From Streptomyces sp. NBC_01451 (GTDB lineage: Bacteria > Actinomycetota > Actinomycetes > Streptomycetales > Streptomycetaceae): a stretch of 64,000 nt of DNA. Positions 49,514 through 58,707 of this stretch are shown piece by piece (position 1 is the stretch's first letter; every line of letters begins with the position of its first letter). The position numbers were made by a program, and so were the translations under genes. The notes beneath the pieces are model-generated. The model was not told where the DNA came from, did not search any database, and saw only the letters and a list, made by a program, of their open reading frames with translations. The stretch spans positions 5,890,001 through 5,954,000 of the forward strand of contig NZ_CP109479.1 in NCBI RefSeq assembly GCF_036227485.1. Direction: 5' to 3'.

Positions 49514-51832
49514 TCAGCGGCGGGGGAGCGTGGTGACGAGGCGGGCCGCCACCGCGGGCGGTTGCGCGCCGTCCTCGCCCGGCATCGTCCGCAGGAGGTG
49601 GTCCAGGCGCTGGTACTCCGCCGGGGTGGTGACCAGGGTCGGGAGCAGGGCCGCCAGGGCCCACTCCGTGGCCGTCGAGCGGTCGGCGATGAGGACCCAC
49701 TCGCGCAGGACGTCCAGGGCCTGCCTGGTCGCGTTCGGGTCGCCCAGCGCCGCCCGCCACAGGAACGGGATGCCCTGGGCGGCGGCCGAGCCCTCGGTGG
49801 CCGACTGCGCGTACCAGGCGAGGACCAGCGGATGGCCGTACCGCTCGTCGTCCTGGGTGTGGCGGCAGGCGCTGACGAAGCCGCCGACGGTCAGGTCGTG
49901 CACCGCGCGGTCGTCGGGGAGGTGCAGGCGCAGTTCGGCGAGCACGCGGTCGCCGGCCTCGGAGAGGAGCAACAGGGCGACGGCCTCGCGCAGTTCGCCG
50001 GCCATCTCGCGGTCGAAGGCGTCCTGGGCGGCTGCGTTCCCGTAGGTCCCGTGGTTCCCGTGGCTCCCGTACAGGCCGCGGGCCGCGGTGCGCAGGGCGG
50101 CCAGGGCCTGTTCGGGGCGTTCGGCGCCGATCAGCGCGTACGCCCGGACGGCCACCCAGCGCAGCCGCCGGTCCTCGCCCTTGGACCACTCGTCGAGGAT
50201 GCGCGGGATGTTCGGCGTGTCGATGAGATGGGCGAGGGTGAGCGCGCTGACGGCCACCAGGCGGTGCCGGAAGCGGTTGGAGGTCGCCCAGGGCTCGATG
50301 ACCAGCGCCATGGCCGAGGGCAGGTCCGTACGGGCCAGGACGGCCACCGTGGACGCGGCCCGGGTACGGACGAGGGGGCGGCCGTCGTCGGCCAGCCGGC
50401 GCAGCCAGTCGATCAGCGCGGGCCGCGCGGAGGGGTGGCCCGTCCAGACCTCGCGCAGGAGTACGAGGGAGGCGCGGTCGTCGGTGAACCGGGCCTTCTG
50501 CTGGGTCACCGGACCCCACTCGGTGTGCTCGTCGTCCTCGTACCGCTCGGCGCGGGCGAGTTGGAGGCGTTTGCCGATGTGGGTGCCGAAGACGGGGACC
50601 TCGGGGACGCCCGCCGGGTTCTGGATCTGCTGGAGGAAGCGGTAGAGCAGATCGCTGAGCTCGGCGGTGAGGGCGTACGGGGCGTCGTCGAACGCGGCCA
50701 GCGCGACCAGGAACGCCTTGTCGCGCAGGTGGATCGACGCCTCGTCCTCCTCGAACCACTCCTGGACCTGGTTCTCCAGGGAGACCAGGGAGAACTGGGC
50801 GACGGCGTTCTCGCCGACCTCGCCGGCCGCGTACCGCCCGAGCAACCGGGCGAACGCGGCGACCTCGCGCAGTTGGTGTCTGCGGCCCAGGAACTCGACG
50901 ACGTCCGGGAGTTCGAGCAGCTTCGCCGCCGTCCCCTCGTCGTCGGCGGCTACGTGCGTGCGGAGGTGGGCGGCCAGCACGTCGGTCGCCCGCGGCGGCT
51001 GCCAGTCGACGACCGGTACGTCCTCCAGGACGGCCGTGGGGCCGACGGTGACGACGAGATACGCGTCCTGCGCGGCCAGGCGGTCGCGGGCGGCGAGGAG
51101 GTGCTGCTCGCGGAGGGGGCGGTCGCGGCGGGTGAGGAGGTCGGCGAGGACGTAGCCGCGGGGGTGGGCCGTGGCTCCTCCGGCGGCCGGTCCGTCGGCG
51201 GTCGCGTCCGGTGCGGTGGACCTGTCCGCGAGGGTGCTCGGGTTCGTATCGCGGTCGAGCGTGTGTACGGGGGCCGCCCCGAGCCGGTGCAGGAGCATCA
51301 GGGCGGCCGTGTGTCTGCCGGTGAAGCGGGCGCCCGACAGGACCAGGACACGCTCGACGCGCAGCCGGGCGAGCAGGGCCTCGACGGTCGCGTCGGCGGC
51401 GACGAACGAGGCGGCGAGCCGGTCGAGCGTGGTCTGCGGGACCTCACCGGAGGCGGACGCGGCGGAGGACGGGGCGGACAGCCCGGGTATCGACCACTGG
51501 TGGATCTCCGTCTTGCTGCCCATGATCACGTCACCGGTGACCTGGCCGCCGCTGACGCCGTGCTGGCTGCCGCCGACCATGCTGCCGCCGAAGCGGGAAC
51601 GGTCGCCGACGTTCATGGTCCGGGGGCTGTGGTCGATCAGGTCGCGCCGGGCCGACCACGCGGTCTGGGGCTGCTCACGCTCCTCCGATCCCTCGGAACC
51701 CTCGGCTTCCCTGGGCTCCTTCGAGTCCTTCGAGTCCTTCGCGGCGCCGCCTCTGCCGTCCTTGCCGTCGGCGGAGGCGGCCGAGTCCTCGGGCCCGGTG
51801 CGCGGGGCCTCCGCCGCGTCCGGGGTGCTCAC
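49514..51832 (-). CDS. P-loop (degenerate)/HEAT-like signalling protein with amyloid-like motif
   Basis: 772-aa protein. Residues 1-70 are charged and disordered; 75-105 hold FGGSMVGGSQHGVSGGQ and VTGDVIMG, a Gly/Val/Gln repeat matching the C-terminus of the cyclase. At about 165-175 is a Walker-A-like GARFTGRHT with Arg in place of Lys. The C-terminal half (about 480-760) has repeated helical, HEAT-like segments such as RRLRWVAVRAYALIGAERPEQ (a 21-residue run, shortened here to the core WVAVRAYALIGAE). It may be a STAND-like sensor or scaffold. GTG at 51832 overlaps the cyclase stop (GTGA). Confidence 0.7.
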   Translation of the reverse strand: MSTPDAAEAPRTGPEDSAASADGKDGRGGAAKDSKDSKEPREAEGSEGSEEREQPQTAWSARRDLIDHSPRTMNVGDRSRFGGSMVGGSQHGVSGGQVTGDVIMGSKTEIHQWSIPGLSAPSSAASASGEVPQTTLDRLAASFVAADATVEALLARLRVERVLVLSGARFTGRHTAALMLLHRLGAAPVHTLDRDTNPSTLADRSTAPDATADGPAAGGATAHPRGYVLADLLTRRDRPLREQHLLAARDRLAAQDAYLVVTVGPTAVLEDVPVVDWQPPRATDVLAAHLRTHVAADDEGTAAKLLELPDVVEFLGRRHQLREVAAFARLLGRYAAGEVGENAVAQFSLVSLENQVQEWFEEDEASIHLRDKAFLVALAAFDDAPYALTAELSDLLYRFLQQIQNPAGVPEVPVFGTHIGKRLQLARAERYEDDEHTEWGPVTQQKARFTDDRASLVLLREVWTGHPSARPALIDWLRRLADDGRPLVRTRAASTVAVLARTDLPSAMALVIEPWATSNRFRHRLVAVSALTLAHLIDTPNIPRILDEWSKGEDRRLRWVAVRAYALIGAERPEQALAALRTAARGLYGSHGNHGTYGNAAAQDAFDREMAGELREAVALLLLSEAGDRVLAELRLHLPDDRAVHDLTVGGFVSACRHTQDDERYGHPLVLAWYAQSATEGSAAAQGIPFLWRAALGDPNATRQALDVLREWVLIADRSTATEWALAALLPTLVTTPAEYQRLDHLLRTMPGEDGAQPPAVAARLVTTLPRR

Positions 51833-52746
51833 GAGCCGTCACCCCCGTTGCGGCCGCCCAGGTTGACGTCACCGGTGACCTGGCCGCCGCTGACGCCGTG
51901 CTGGTCGCCGGTCACCACGCTGCCGCCGATGTTCACGGCACCGTTGAAGTTGAGGACGGGGCCCGGCGCGGGACGGACCTCGGGGGAGGTGCCCTGCGCG
52001 GGGACTCGCGGTGCGTCCGTCGTCTCCGTCGCCGCCGGTGCCGTTGACGCCGCGGGTGCCGCCGGGGTCTGTGGCGCCGGGGTCTGTGGCGCCGGGCGGT
52101 CCCCCAGACCGCCCGGCGCCTCCCCCGCCCCCGTGCCACGGTGGTCCTGGTCGGCCGGGGCTGCCCTGTGGCCGCTGGGCAGCGGGCCGTGCAGCCAGGC
52201 CCTCATCGGGCCGTTCTTGGTGTCCACCCCGACCGGGTGGAACTCGTCGGCCGGGATGCCGCGATGGTCGTGCCGTACGACGCCGCCGTACAGGGCGTCC
52301 GAGACGATCAGCGCGAAGTCGTGGGGGCGTTCGCGCAGGGCCGCCCGCAGCAACTGGGCGTCCAGCAGGCGGCAGGCGTTGTTCAGGTCGGTGCCGACCC
52401 AGCCGTCGTGCTCGTCCACGGCCACGTAGCCGGTGGCCACGACCCCGCGCAGCCGGATCTGGGCCGAGCTGGACGCCATCCGGTTGACGTCCCGCAGCTG
52501 CGCCGGCACCTCCACGAGGAGTGCGCGCAGCAGGGCGGTGACCGGGGCGTTCGCGTCGATGAGCTCCATCACGGAGTCCCCGCGGTCGGCGCGCAGGCGA
52601 CGGGTCTCGTCGATGCCGGCGCTCTCCAGGGCGCGGTCGGTGATGGCGTAGAGCATGCGCCGCAGGTACGCCTGCTCCACGTCGTCCCGGTCGCTGAACC
52701 TCTCTATGTCCAGCAGCAGGATCGTGCGGCTCACGGGGTCGGTCAT
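51829..52746 (-). CDS. Class III nucleotidyl-cyclase-like protein with C-terminal amyloid-like motif
   Basis: 305-aa protein, first gene of the five-gene operon. The cyclase homology domain (about 8-190) has the two metal-binding Asp residues, Asp13 in TILLLDIERFSD and Asp57 in RADRGDSVM. They are 44 apart, as in canonical class III cyclases. Transition-state Asn and Arg are in DLNNACRLLDA. Base specificity cannot be read. A Pro/Ala/Thr linker (about 195-262) leads to the C-terminal repeat VNIGGSVVTGDQHGVSGG / QVTGDVNLGG. ATG at 52746 with AAGGGCGA upstream. Similar domains occur in actinobacterial conflict-type gene clusters. Confidence 0.78.
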   Translation of the reverse strand: MTDPVSRTILLLDIERFSDRDDVEQAYLRRMLYAITDRALESAGIDETRRLRADRGDSVMELIDANAPVTALLRALLVEVPAQLRDVNRMASSSAQIRLRGVVATGYVAVDEHDGWVGTDLNNACRLLDAQLLRAALRERPHDFALIVSDALYGGVVRHDHRGIPADEFHPVGVDTKNGPMRAWLHGPLPSGHRAAPADQDHRGTGAGEAPGGLGDRPAPQTPAPQTPAAPAASTAPAATETTDAPRVPAQGTSPEVRPAPGPVLNFNGAVNIGGSVVTGDQHGVSGGQVTGDVNLGGRNGGDGS

Positions 52747-52829
52747 GGTCGCCCTTCGACACGGGGTTGCGTGCGGCAAGCGTGGCGGTGGTGCGGGTTG
52801 GGGAGTGAGGGCGGATGACGCAGTCGGAG

Positions 52830-52845
52830 TGTGACGGGATACACA
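52830..52845. promoter_or_regulatory. CRP-like palindrome upstream of the cyclase gene
   Basis: TGTGACGGGATACACA fits TGTGA-N6-TCACA with one mismatch. It lies 84 bp upstream of the cyclase start and about 175 bp from the end of the CRP/FNR-family gene. Could be that regulator's site; pattern only. Confidence 0.4.
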
Positions 52846-52873
52846 GAAGGGGGGTGGTGAGGTGGGCGTCGTC

Positions 52874-52947
52874 CCTGGGGGCTGCGCCCCCGGACCCCCG
52901 CTCCGGCCCTGAACGGGCCTTGTCCTCAACCGCCGGACGGGCTGGAA
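52874..52947. repeat. Dispersed Streptomyces-type palindromic intergenic repeat, copy 2
   Basis: CTGGGGGCTGCGCCCCCGG, then CCGGCCCTGAACGGGCC and GTCCTCAACCGCCGGACGGG: the same elements as 2838-2910 in the opposite orientation. It sits between the CRP/FNR-like gene and the cyclase operon. Confidence 0.7.
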
Positions 52948-53020
52948 ACACGGGCCGGCATATGAGATGCCAAGGCCAGGGCTTGAGACGCCGAGGCTCG
53001 TGCCGGCCGGGAGGCCGCCG

Positions 53021-53734
53021 TCACCCCTCGGCTGTCGCGATCCTGCGGAGGATGTCCGGCCGGCGTATCAGCAGCGCTCGCCTCCCCGTCTCCACCGCCT
53101 CCTTCTCGCGCAGTTCGCGCAGGAGGCGCTGGACCATCTCCCTGGAGGCGCCCACCGAGCCGGCCAGTTCCTGTTTGCTCAGGGGGACGGAGAGTTCGAT
53201 GCCCTCGGGGGTGCGGCGGCCGTGGGTGCGGGCGAGGTCCAGGAGAAGGATCGCGAAGCGTTCCCGTACGTTCAGGGACGCGAACTCCAGGCGGCGGCGG
53301 TCCGCGGCCCGGGTACGGTCGGCCGTGAGGCCCAGCAGCGCGAACGAAACAGCTGGTGAACGGCTCAGGAAGTCCCTGAAGCGCTCGTGTTCGACGACCA
53401 CTGCCCGCACCGCCTCCAGCGCGGTCACCGTGGCCGACCGGGGGCGCCCGGTGAGTGCCGCCGACTCGCCGACGATGTCTCCGGGGCCGCGCAGCGAGAG
53501 CAGCGCCTCGTAGCCGTTGGCGGCCGACGCGGTGACCTTCGTCCAGCCCTGGACCAGGAAGAGGACGTGGGAGGAGGGCTCGCTCTGGTGGATCAGGGTC
53601 ACCCGGGTGGCGAAGTTCAGCTCGCGGCCGAGGGCCAGGAGAGCGGTGCGGTCTTCCTGTTCGAGGCGCGCGAGGAAGGGCACCCGGTCGTCCAGGCCCC
53701 CGTCGTCCAGTGCATGCCCGGCCGTCCTGATCAC
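53021..53734 (-). CDS. CRP/FNR-family transcriptional regulator
   Basis: 237-aa regulator. The cNMP-binding domain keeps the phosphate-binding cassette GESAALTGRPRSATV, with Glu90 and Arg99 as in true cyclic-nucleotide binders. The DNA-binding helix-turn-helix is VPLSKQELAGSVGASREMVQ near the C-terminus. No FNR-type Cys cluster. GTG at 53734 with GGGGG upstream; longer open frame upstream appears non-coding. It lies 274 bp upstream of, and on the same strand as, the cyclase operon. It is not the main streptomycete Crp as I recall that sequence. Confidence 0.88.
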   Translation of the reverse strand: MIRTAGHALDDGGLDDRVPFLARLEQEDRTALLALGRELNFATRVTLIHQSEPSSHVLFLVQGWTKVTASAANGYEALLSLRGPGDIVGESAALTGRPRSATVTALEAVRAVVVEHERFRDFLSRSPAVSFALLGLTADRTRAADRRRLEFASLNVRERFAILLLDLARTHGRRTPEGIELSVPLSKQELAGSVGASREMVQRLLRELREKEAVETGRRALLIRRPDILRRIATAEG

Positions 53735-54146
53735 GCTCAGCCCCCGAATTGTCGCAGCGGACGGATCAAGGTACTGAACGGGCGATGCCGCAGGGCTGTA
53801 AAGGGCGCGATTCAGCCACCTTGGCTCGCAAGTGCCCAAACGTTGACGCAAGCTGTCACAGACGCTCAAATGAGAGATCGCGGGCCGTCCGAAGCCCGGC
53901 GTGTCGTGCCCGCCTCCATTTGTTTTGACCGAAGTCGTTGAGGTAGGTACGCTCAGACCTTGTGCCTGGGGTGTGCCCTGGCCCTCGTGCGTGCCTTCGA
54001 ACCGCACGGGGAGCCGTAAGCGACCACCGCAATCTGCGCCCTTCCCGCCTCGCGGTGGGAGTCTGCAGTATTCGACACACCCGACCGCGTGGGTCGGCGA
54101 TGTTCCAGGTTAGCTTCACCATCGGCACACAGAAACCGGAGAAGTA
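53735..54146 (+). promoter_or_regulatory. rpsL upstream region with candidate promoter
   Basis: No supportable gene in 412 bp. TTGACG (53843-53848) and TCAAAT (53866-53871), 17 bp apart, could start a long leader for the rpsL-rpsG-fusA operon. A CRP/FNR-gene promoter must also lie in this stretch on the other strand. Confidence 0.4.
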
Positions 54147-54518
54147 GTGCCTACGATCCAGCAGCTGGTCCGGAAGGGCCGGCAAGACAAGGTCGAGAAG
54201 AACAAGACGCCCGCGCTCGAGGGTTCGCCCCAGCGCCGTGGTGTCTGCACGCGTGTGTTCACGACCACCCCGAAGAAGCCGAACTCGGCCCTGCGTAAGG
54301 TCGCGCGTGTGCGTTTGACCAGCGGGATCGAGGTCACCGCTTACATTCCGGGTGAGGGACACAACCTGCAGGAGCACTCCATCGTGCTCGTGCGTGGTGG
54401 CCGTGTGAAGGACCTGCCCGGTGTTCGCTACAAGATCATCCGCGGTTCGCTCGACACCCAGGGTGTCAAGAACCGCAAGCAGGCCCGCAGTCGCTACGGC
54501 GCCAAGAAGGAGAAGTAG
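54147..54518 (+). CDS. rpsL: Ribosomal protein S12
   Basis: 123-aa decoding-centre protein. GTG at 54147. Lys43 and Lys88 ([25 protein letters not shown]) are wild type, so no streptomycin-resistance change. First gene of rpsL-rpsG-fusA-tuf. Confidence 0.97.
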   Translation: MPTIQQLVRKGRQDKVEKNKTPALEGSPQRRGVCTRVFTTTPKKPNSALRKVARVRLTSGIEVTAYIPGEGHNLQEHSIVLVRGGRVKDLPGVRYKIIRGSLDTQGVKNRKQARSRYGAKKEK

Positions 54519-54521
54519 AAA

Positions 54522-54992
54522 ATGCCTCGTAAGGGCCCCGCCCCGAAGCGCCCGGTCATCATCGACCCGGTCTACGGTTCTCCTCTTGTCACGTCGCTGA
54601 TCAACAAGGTGCTGCTGAACGGCAAGCGCTCCACCGCCGAGCGCATCGTGTACGGCGCCATGGAGGGCCTGCGCGAGAAGACCAGCAACGACCCGGTCAT
54701 CACGCTGAAGCGCGCGCTGGAGAACATCAAGCCGACCCTTGAGGTCAAGTCCCGCCGTGTCGGTGGTGCGACGTACCAGGTTCCGATCGAGGTCAAGCCC
54801 GGTCGCGCCAACACGCTCGCGCTGCGCTGGCTGGTCGGTTACTCCCGCGCCCGTCGCGAGAAGACCATGACCGAGCGTCTGCTCAACGAGCTTCTCGACG
54901 CTTCGAACGGCCTCGGTGCGGCCGTCAAGAAGCGCGAGGACACCCACAAGATGGCCGAGTCCAACAAGGCCTTCGCGCACTACCGCTGGTAG
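54522..54992 (+). CDS. rpsG: Ribosomal protein S7
   Basis: 156-aa small-subunit assembly protein that nucleates the 16S 3' domain and contacts the E site. Family start [19 protein letters not shown], then [20 protein letters not shown], and the end [18 protein letters not shown] at 54522, 3 bp after the rpsL stop. Length is typical. Confidence 0.97.
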   Translation: MPRKGPAPKRPVIIDPVYGSPLVTSLINKVLLNGKRSTAERIVYGAMEGLREKTSNDPVITLKRALENIKPTLEVKSRRVGGATYQVPIEVKPGRANTLALRWLVGYSRARREKTMTERLLNELLDASNGLGAAVKKREDTHKMAESNKAFAHYRW

Positions 54993-55031
54993 TCGCAGCC
55001 CACATCGAGACCGAGAGAAGACCGAAGCCTT

Positions 55032-57158
55032 ATGGCTACCACTTCACTTGACCTGGCCAGGGTCCGCAACATCGGGATCATGGCTCACATCGACGCGGGT
55101 AAGACGACCACCACTGAGCGGATCCTCTTCTACACCGGCGTCAGCTACAAGATCGGTGAAGTCCACGACGGCGCTGCCACCATGGACTGGATGGAGCAGG
55201 AGCAGGAGCGTGGCATCACGATCACCTCTGCTGCCACCACCTGTCACTGGCCGCTCGAGGACGACGACTACACGATCAACATCATCGACACCCCCGGGCA
55301 CGTCGACTTCACCGTTGAGGTAGAGCGCTCGCTGCGCGTCCTCGACGGCGCCGTCACCGTGTTCGACGGCGTCGCCGGTGTCGAGCCGCAGTCCGAGACG
55401 GTGTGGCGTCAGGCCGACCGTTACGGCGTGCCGCGCATCTGCTTCGTCAACAAGCTCGACCGGACCGGCGCGGAGTTCCACCGCTGCGTCGACATGATCA
55501 AGGACCGCCTCGGTGCGGTTCCGCTGATCATGCAGCTTCCGATCGGTGCCGAGATGGACTTCAAGGGCGTTGTGGACCTGGTCCGCATGAAGGCGCTCGT
55601 GTGGTCCGCCGAGGCGGCGAAGGGCGAGATGTACGACGTCGTCGACATCCCGGCCACGCACGTCGAGGCTGCAGAGGAGTACCGCGGCAAGCTCGTCGAG
55701 GCCGTCGCGGAGAACGACGACGAGATCATGGAGCTGTTCCTGGAGGGCCAGGAGCCCACCGAGGAGCAGCTGTACGCCGCGATCCGTCGCGTCACCATCG
55801 CGTCCGGCAAGTCCAACGGCGTCACGGTCACCCCGGTGTTCTGTGGCACCGCGTTCAAGAACAAGGGCGTCCAGCCCCTGCTCGACGCGGTCGTGCGCTA
55901 CCTGCCGACCCCGCTCGACGTCGAGGCCATCGAAGGCCACGACGTGAAGGACCCCGAGCTGGTCGTCAAGCGCAAGCCGTCCGTGGACGAGCCCCTGTCG
56001 GCTCTGGCGTTCAAGATCATGAGCGACCCGCACCTGGGCAAGCTCACGTTCGTGCGCATCTACTCCGGACGCCTGGAGACCGGCACCGCGGTGCTGAACT
56101 CCGTCAAGGGCAAGAAGGAGCGCATCGGCAAGATCTACCGCATGCACGCGAACAAGCGTGAGGAGATCGAGGCGGTGGGCGCCGGTGACATCGTCGCCGT
56201 GATGGGTCTGAAGCAGACCACGACCGGTGAGACGCTCTGTGACGACAAGAACCCGGTGATCCTGGAGTCCATGGACTTCCCGGCGCCGGTCATCCAGGTC
56301 GCCATCGAGCCCAAGTCCAAGGGTGACCAGGAGAAGCTGGGTGTCGCCATCCAGCGTCTCGCGGAGGAGGACCCCTCCTTCCACGTTCACTCGGACGAGG
56401 AGACCGGCCAGACCATTCTCGGCGGTATGGGCGAGCTGCACCTTGAGGTGCTGGTCGACCGTATGAAGCGCGAGTTCAGGGTCGAGGCCAACGTCGGTAA
56501 GCCGCAGGTCGCGTACCGTGAGACGATCCGCAAGGCCGTCGAGCGCGTGGACTACACCCACAAGAAGCAGACCGGTGGTACCGGTCAGTTCGCGAAGGTG
56601 CAGATCGCGATCGAGCCCATCACGGACGGCGACGCGTCGTACGAGTTCGTGAACAAGGTCACCGGTGGCCGTATCCCGCGGGAGTACATCCCGTCGGTGG
56701 ACGCCGGTGCGCAGGAGGCCATGCAGTTCGGCATCCTGGCCGGCTACGAGATGACGGGCGTCCGCGTCACGCTTCTCGACGGTGCCTACCACGAGGTCGA
56801 CTCCTCCGAACTGGCGTTCAAGATCGCTGGCTCGCAGGCCTTCAAGGAGGCCGCGCGCAAGGCGAGCCCTGTGCTCCTGGAGCCGATGATGGCCGTCGAG
56901 GTCACCACGCCCGAGGACTACATGGGTGACGTCATCGGCGACATCAACTCCCGCCGTGGCCAGATCCAGGCCATGGAGGAGCGTGCCGGTGCCCGCGTCG
57001 TGAAGGGCCTCGTGCCCCTCTCGGAGATGTTCGGCTACGTCGGTGACCTCCGCAGCAAGACCTCGGGTCGCGCAAGCTACTCGATGCAGTTCGACTCCTA
57101 CGCCGAGGTTCCCAGGAACGTCGCCGAGGAGATCATCGCGAAGGCCAAGGGCGAGTAA
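55032..57158 (+). CDS. fusA: Elongation factor G
   Basis: 708-aa translocation GTPase. G1 [16 protein letters not shown]2/G3 [13 protein letters not shown] and [18 protein letters not shown]4 [10 protein letters not shown]. Domain IV-V region includes [17 protein letters not shown] at 55032, 39 bp after rpsG. Only one fusA is in the window. No fusidic-acid-type change can be judged by eye. Confidence 0.97.
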   Translation: MATTSLDLARVRNIGIMAHIDAGKTTTTERILFYTGVSYKIGEVHDGAATMDWMEQEQERGITITSAATTCHWPLEDDDYTINIIDTPGHVDFTVEVERSLRVLDGAVTVFDGVAGVEPQSETVWRQADRYGVPRICFVNKLDRTGAEFHRCVDMIKDRLGAVPLIMQLPIGAEMDFKGVVDLVRMKALVWSAEAAKGEMYDVVDIPATHVEAAEEYRGKLVEAVAENDDEIMELFLEGQEPTEEQLYAAIRRVTIASGKSNGVTVTPVFCGTAFKNKGVQPLLDAVVRYLPTPLDVEAIEGHDVKDPELVVKRKPSVDEPLSALAFKIMSDPHLGKLTFVRIYSGRLETGTAVLNSVKGKKERIGKIYRMHANKREEIEAVGAGDIVAVMGLKQTTTGETLCDDKNPVILESMDFPAPVIQVAIEPKSKGDQEKLGVAIQRLAEEDPSFHVHSDEETGQTILGGMGELHLEVLVDRMKREFRVEANVGKPQVAYRETIRKAVERVDYTHKKQTGGTGQFAKVQIAIEPITDGDASYEFVNKVTGGRIPREYIPSVDAGAQEAMQFGILAGYEMTGVRVTLLDGAYHEVDSSELAFKIAGSQAFKEAARKASPVLLEPMMAVEVTTPEDYMGDVIGDINSRRGQIQAMEERAGARVVKGLVPLSEMFGYVGDLRSKTSGRASYSMQFDSYAEVPRNVAEEIIAKAKGE

Positions 57159-57192
57159 CACACCCCGTTTACACGCTTTAGGCTTGACCCGA

Positions 57193-57228
57193 CCGCCGGG
57201 GGAGACCCGGGAGGGAAAACCCCGGCGG
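57193..57228 (+). other. Hairpin between fusA and tuf
   Basis: CCGCCGGGG (57193-57201) and CCCCGGCGG (57220-57228) enclose an 18-nt loop. TAGGCT at 57179-57184 could be a -10 for a separate tuf promoter; neither is certain. Confidence 0.45.
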
Positions 57229-57300
57229 GCGGCATCCCAGCAAAGATCACCTGGCGCCGATGAGTAAGGCGTACCAGAACCACTCCGCAGGAGGACCCCA

Positions 57301-58494
<1,194 letters not shown>

Positions 58495-58544
58495 TTCTTG
58501 TTGGCTTGACAGCCTGACCCGGTAGCTCTCACGAGCTTCCTGAG

Positions 58545-58576
58545 GAGGCCCGTACGACTTCGGTCGTACGGGCCTC
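58545..58576 (+). terminator. Terminator after tuf
   Basis: A perfect 14-bp stem, GAGGCCCGTACGAC (58545-58558) and GTCGTACGGGCCTC (58563-58576), with the stable tetraloop TTCG. Confidence 0.9.
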
Positions 58577-58609
58577 TTCGCTGTGCCCGGGTTTGCCTGG
58601 TTGCTGTTA

Positions 58610-58621
58610 CGAAACTATTCG
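58610..58621 (+). promoter_or_regulatory. Palindrome upstream of the xylan-utilisation genes
   Basis: CGAAACTATTCG has CGAA/TTCG arms, 87 bp before the GH115 start. I recall similar CGAA...TTCG palindromes before streptomycete xylanase genes; a link is tentative. Confidence 0.35.
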
Positions 58622-58707
58622 GCGCGTACGACCCGTTGTTCACTCCGTGCACTCACCCCACCATTTGTCATGCCACTGACCAAATTCGGGTGGAGGGGTG
58701 GGTCGTC

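Noticed and set aside
54147..54518. Streptomycin-resistance change in rpsL
   Set aside because: Lys43 and Lys88 are both unchanged.
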